From Algoriphagus antarcticus (GTDB lineage: Bacteria > Bacteroidota > Bacteroidia > Cytophagales > Cyclobacteriaceae): a stretch of DNA of 36,748 nucleotides. The stretch lies in NCBI RefSeq assembly GCF_002150685.1, contig NZ_MSSW01000086.1:1-36748 (forward strand). Reading direction: 5' to 3'. The translations under genes were made by a program, and so were the position numbers. How positions within the stretch are numbered: position 1 is the first letter of the stretch; each line of letters opens with the position of its first letter. Below are positions 33,485 to 36,748 of the stretch, one piece after another. The notes below the pieces were generated by a model. That model made no database searches. It had not been told where the DNA came from and was given only the letters and a program-made list of their open reading frames with translations.

Positions 33485-36319
33485 CTATTCCTTCGGTATT
33501 GTAAAATAGAATGTGCTTCCATTTCCGAATTCTGATTCTACCCATATTTTTCCACCATGCAGTTCAATGATTTTTTTACTTAGCGAAAGTCCTATACCTG
33601 TGCCTGCATACGCTGTTCGGAGGTGGAGACGTTGAAAAATAATAAATATTCTGTCGTAATATTCTTTTTCTATTCCAATGCCATTGTCTTCTATTGTGAA
33701 AAGAAATTCTTTGCCTATGTCAGTCGCTGAGATAATGACTACAGGAGAATGGCCTAATTTTTTGAATTTGATTGCATTGAGTATAAGGTTTTGAAAAACT
33801 GATTTTAAGTCGTGGCAAATTATAACCGGTAATTTTTCTACATGAATCACTGCACCGCTTTCTTTAATGATTGCTGTCAGGTCAATTAAAATTTCATGCA
33901 CCAATTTATCACAATCCGTTGCTGACTTAGACATATCTTTTCCGATTCGGGAATATTCAAGCAAGTCGAAAATGAGGTTTGACATACGATTTGCCCCGCC
34001 ACTTACTAAACTCATATATTCATTTACTTCCTTGTCGGGGTAGGTCTCTAATTTTTCGGCTAATAACTTTGAGAAGTTTGAAATGCTTCTAAGAGGTTCT
34101 TGCAAGTCGTGTGAGGCTGCATAGGCAAATTGTTCTATCTCTTTATTTTTTCTTAGTAATTCAACATTGAATTGATTGAGTTTTTTTTCTGCCTTATCCT
34201 GTTCGGTAATATCTTGCGCGGTACCAGCCATTTTGATTACTTGCCCATTTTTGTTAAGCGTTATATTGCCTATTCCTCTTACCACCTTTCTGCTGCCGTC
34301 TGGCAAAACAAGGGTAAACGTAGCAGGTGGACTTTCAAATTCCAAAGCACCTTTTTCGTCAAATGCTTTCAACGCATTGGCGATGTTTTCCTCCATCCTT
34401 GCCTTGGTGAGTTCAATATCTTCTGGCAGCATTCGTTTCAATGCTTTTTCAAAATTTACTTCAAATCGTTTCTCTCCATATCCGTACACGTTGAACATCT
34501 CGTTTGACCACTCCACTTTATTTGTAGCCAGATCCATGTTCCAGTTGCCTATTTTCGCTAATCTTTGTGCATCATTCAGTTTTTCTTCACTTAGTTTCAA
34601 TTCGTGTAAATGATATTCCAGTTCCTCAGCCATTGTATTTAAGCCTACAGCAATCGCATCTAATTGATCGCCTACATTACTTACTTCTAGCTTTTCTGAA
34701 AAATCCATTCGGGTTGTTTTGATCAGGGCATCCATTATAGCAACAATTCGTTTTTCATTCTCCTGAATGAAATTTGTTTTTGATTCTAATTCCCTGTTCT
34801 TTATTTCTAATTCGACATTGTAAAGATTTAGTTTTTTTTCGGCAGTCTTGAGCTCTGTGACATCCTGCGCTGTTCCGATCATCCTGATGATCTTGCCTTC
34901 ATTATTTAGATAAACCTCTCCTCTTCCATGAAGGGTGCGCTCATCTCCATTTGGCAAAATAAGGCGGTGAAAGAAATCGAAAGGCCGATGGTCTTGATAT
35001 GCTTGTTGCACTATTCCGTCTACATACTCCCTGTCATCAGGATGAAGATGTTTCAAATAATTCTCATAAGTAGCTTCAAAATATTCCCGGCTCATGCCGA
35101 ATATCCTATAAAGTTCGTCAGACCATACAATAGTATTATCAACAATGTTCCAATCCCAATTTCCTATTTTAGCTAGTCGTTGTGCATCATTTAGTTTTTC
35201 TTCGCTTTGCTTCAATTTGTACAAATGAAGTTCTAGTTCCTCACTCATCTTATTTAATCCCACGGCAATGGCGTCGAGTTCATCACCTCTATCGCTGACG
35301 ATAATCTTTTCTGAAAAATCCAATTGAGTGGTTTTTATCAGGGTATTCATTATACCAACAATGCGTTTCTCAGTTTCCTGAATGAAAGTTGCTTTGGATT
35401 CCAAATCCTGATCGGCTTGTATTCGTTTTTGAATGCTGTTGGAAAGTTCTGCAATCATCTCATTAAATGAGTTTGCCAGAGCACCAATCTCGTCATTAGA
35501 AAATACCTGCGCTTTTACACTAAAATCTTTTTGGGCTATACTTTTTGAAGCATTGGCAATTTCTTTCAACCCTTTGGTAATTCCTCTAACCACAAAATAA
35601 GTAAGTATCAGTCCGCTAAACTCCACTGTCAGTGCAATAGCAAGTAACAATTTTAAAATAGTATTTTCGAGCCAGCGTGCACCTTCTCCCAGCGTGTAAG
35701 AAAAATCGTTTTCGAGTAGTGTGAGTTTTTGATTGATTGGGTCTATTTCCTTAATGATCTCATCCAATCTATCTTGTGATGGGGTAGGCAGGCCTGCCTG
35801 TCCGGTAGGCAGGTTGATTTCAGCATGTAATTTTTCTGCAATTGGTATTAGGTGGGCAATAACAGAGTCTGCTTCTGACCAGATTTGTAATGACTCTTTA
35901 ATATAAGAGATGTTATCAAATCTTAGAAATAATGTAATCATCCCATCAATATCCTCAGGATGGTTGCCACCTTTTAGTAACCCCTCTCTGGCAACTTTCA
36001 GGTCGGGAGTTTCCTTCAACAATTCCACCAATGTTTTGTGATGGCCCAAGGGCACTTTCATAAAATCGTAAAAAGCTTGTTCCTCCTCTGCTTTTTGGGT
36101 TTGGGAATATTGTTGCAAATTATAAATGGCGTCTTTTTGTGATTTTGACCATAATCCTTCGGCGCCTACAAAAGCCCTTATCGACGAAAGTGTATTAACG
36201 GCAAAGTAAAGCGTACCAAGTTCAACAGCAATGAGAACCGCCATAATGCCCACTACAGAATAAAGTTTCTTTGCGATAGAAACATTTTTAAACCATTTGA
36301 AAAAAGAAAATTCCGGCAT
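33485..36319 (-). CDS. Membrane sensor histidine kinase with HAMP and two duplicated PAS modules
   Basis: The 944-aa protein has a first membrane helix (about 18-40), an extracytoplasmic helical sensor (about 43-218), a second helix (about 219-243), HAMP (about 244-300), then two copies of one module. Copy A (about 307-500) and copy B (about 512-710) each start ESKxxFIQExEKRIV, pass through DAIAVGLN and SEEKLNDAQRLAKIGNW, and end in a PAS_3 domain closing GTAQDVTE or GTAQDITE. The kinase core has the H-box ASHDLQEPLR (His737), N-box NLILNAIKF, DNGIGI and GTGIGLSLSKKI. No receiver is attached. Residues 170-180 (LPTGQAGLPTP) come from a palindromic repeat inserted in frame. Second gene of an operon after the DUF7793/STAS-like gene. 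Confidence 0.92.
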   Translation of the reverse strand: MPEFSFFKWFKNVSIAKKLYSVVGIMAVLIAVELGTLYFAVNTLSSIRAFVGAEGLWSKSQKDAIYNLQQYSQTQKAEEEQAFYDFMKVPLGHHKTLVELLKETPDLKVAREGLLKGGNHPEDIDGMITLFLRFDNISYIKESLQIWSEADSVIAHLIPIAEKLHAEINLPTGQAGLPTPSQDRLDEIIKEIDPINQKLTLLENDFSYTLGEGARWLENTILKLLLAIALTVEFSGLILTYFVVRGITKGLKEIANASKSIAQKDFSVKAQVFSNDEIGALANSFNEMIAELSNSIQKRIQADQDLESKATFIQETEKRIVGIMNTLIKTTQLDFSEKIIVSDRGDELDAIAVGLNKMSEELELHLYKLKQSEEKLNDAQRLAKIGNWDWNIVDNTIVWSDELYRIFGMSREYFEATYENYLKHLHPDDREYVDGIVQQAYQDHRPFDFFHRLILPNGDERTLHGRGEVYLNNEGKIIRMIGTAQDVTELKTAEKKLNLYNVELEIKNRELESKTNFIQENEKRIVAIMDALIKTTRMDFSEKLEVSNVGDQLDAIAVGLNTMAEELEYHLHELKLSEEKLNDAQRLAKIGNWNMDLATNKVEWSNEMFNVYGYGEKRFEVNFEKALKRMLPEDIELTKARMEENIANALKAFDEKGALEFESPPATFTLVLPDGSRKVVRGIGNITLNKNGQVIKMAGTAQDITEQDKAEKKLNQFNVELLRKNKEIEQFAYAASHDLQEPLRSISNFSKLLAEKLETYPDKEVNEYMSLVSGGANRMSNLIFDLLEYSRIGKDMSKSATDCDKLVHEILIDLTAIIKESGAVIHVEKLPVIICHDLKSVFQNLILNAIKFKKLGHSPVVIISATDIGKEFLFTIEDNGIGIEKEYYDRIFIIFQRLHLRTAYAGTGIGLSLSKKIIELHGGKIWVESEFGNGSTFYFTIPKE
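35783..35813. repeat. GC-rich palindromic repeat inserted in frame in the kinase gene
   Basis: Within the coding sequence lies a 14-bp palindrome AGGCAGGCCTGCCT (35786-35799) flanked by direct repeats GGTAGGCAGG (35783-35792 and 35804-35813). On the coding strand it translates as LPTGQAGLP, a tell-tale peptide of Bacteroidota palindromic repeats. It lies in the extracytoplasmic sensor region and does not break the frame. Confidence 0.8.
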
Positions 36320-36332
36320 AACTAATTTGATT

Positions 36333-36725
36333 TTATAGATATTGCTTCAACCATTCTTTCGCTTCAGATTCATCGTCAAACATTTTTACTGGATACGGTT
36401 GTTTTTTTATGCTGAAAAATAAATTTGCAGCCATTTTCCCTACAGCAGATCTGGAAATTATGGCAACTGCTTTTGCAATTTCAGGCATTACCTCGGCAGC
36501 ATAGTCACGCAATTCTTTGTTGGCAGGAGGTGAATCCGTACTGTCTGAAAGCAGGCAAATTCTCTTCCCGCCTGTCAATTTTCTGAATTCCTCCATAGTC
36601 ACTTTTGCTTCTTCTAAAGTTTGTTGAGGAACTTTTTTAGCAACGGAGCAGAGAATTCCAAATTCATCAAACCACATAGTTGAGTTCGGGAAATCAATGA
36701 CTTCGGCATCGTCGGGTGGAATCAT
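36333..36725 (-). CDS. DUF7793 / STAS-SpoIIAA-like signalling protein
   Basis: The 130-aa protein has the alpha/beta layout of a STAS/SpoIIAA-like domain: FPNSTMWFDEFGILCSV, then LEEAKVTMEEFRKLTGGKRI, CLLSDSTDSPP at the place of the STAS phospho-acceptor loop, KAVAIISRSAVGKMAANLFF and the last helix DDESEAKEWLKQYL. Similar proteins in Bacteroidota are found beside KaiC-like and multi-PAS kinase genes. It could be a phosphorylation-controlled partner of the kinase that follows 13 bases downstream. Function is inferred from fold and neighbourhood only. ATG at 36723-36725; the promoter lies at or past the right edge of the window. Confidence 0.7.
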   Translation of the reverse strand: MIPPDDAEVIDFPNSTMWFDEFGILCSVAKKVPQQTLEEAKVTMEEFRKLTGGKRICLLSDSTDSPPANKELRDYAAEVMPEIAKAVAIISRSAVGKMAANLFFSIKKQPYPVKMFDDESEAKEWLKQYL

Positions 36726-36748
36726 ATTTCTATTTAAAATTTGTAAGT

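Noticed and set aside
1..36748. CRISPR arrays, tRNA or rRNA genes, riboswitches.
   Set aside because: I saw no regularly spaced repeats, cloverleaf-like or rRNA-like sequence; the repeats present are dispersed palindromes or a single tandem pair.

Overview
The window looks like a chromosomal stretch of a Bacteroidota bacterium, most likely Cytophagales (Algoriphagus/Cyclobacteriaceae-like). Supporting signs are moderate-to-low GC, almost no Shine-Dalgarno sequences, a TAnnTTTG-like promoter box, lipoproteins, Bacteroidota-type families (CreD with a winged-helix regulator, DUF2306, LytTR two-component, the DUF7793-like protein) and Bacteroidota-type palindromic repeats. The taxon is an inference from gene style; no rRNA or tRNA gene was seen.

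Layout. 0-4.1 kb: a broken 3' gene end, a 39-aa membrane peptide, a sugar isomerase/epimerase-like lipoprotein, a flavodoxin/ferredoxin reductase-like enzyme, a fragment of an antiporter gene, a Crp/Fnr regulator and a DUF2306 membrane protein. 4.2-7.9 kb: a CPA1 Na+/H+ antiporter, then a three-gene unit (membrane protein, winged-helix regulator, CreD) with the same 19-bp inverted repeat in front of its first gene and in front of creD. 7.9-9.0 kb: a decayed LytTR/LytS-type two-component pair (frameshifted regulator, truncated kinase). 9.2-12.5 kb: an AT-rich ATP-grasp gene, a DUF4440 secreted protein, an alpha/beta hydrolase and a DCC thiol-oxidoreductase.

12.9-22.8 kb is the most unusual part: a membrane protein with two similar domains, a long DyP-type peroxidase directly behind it, a convergent catalase-like/SRPBCC fusion, and, divergent from that, a 1,709-aa protein joining a degenerate kinase domain, an AAA ATPase, a GAF domain and an intact class III adenylate cyclase. 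This suggests a heme-peroxide/lipid-peroxide module beside a large cAMP-producing sensor; the functional link is inference.

23.1-25.4 kb: a KaiC-like double-RecA ATPase followed by a receiver-less CheB methylesterase, which has an in-frame amber codon followed by 46 more protein-like codons. 25.4-28.0 kb is a decay zone: palindromic repeats, a truncated IS21-family left end with terminal repeats, and a dead ABC-transporter ATPase gene that the IS end abuts. 28.1-30.8 kb: a lipoprotein with a PQQ-type sugar dehydrogenase propeller, PKD, cytochrome c and C-terminal carbohydrate-binding-like domain. 30.8-32.4 kb: three copies of a CGCAAAG repeat, a Pmp3/YqaE peptide missed by long-ORF calling, and a membrane protein with a conserved Trp codon turned into TAG. 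33.4-36.7 kb: a histidine kinase with two duplicated PAS modules and a palindromic repeat inserted in frame, preceded in its operon by a DUF7793/STAS-like protein. KaiC, CheB, this kinase type and this small protein may be parts of one signalling set.

A general theme is gene decay: at least seven broken or partial genes are visible, including two nonsense codons at apparent Trp positions.
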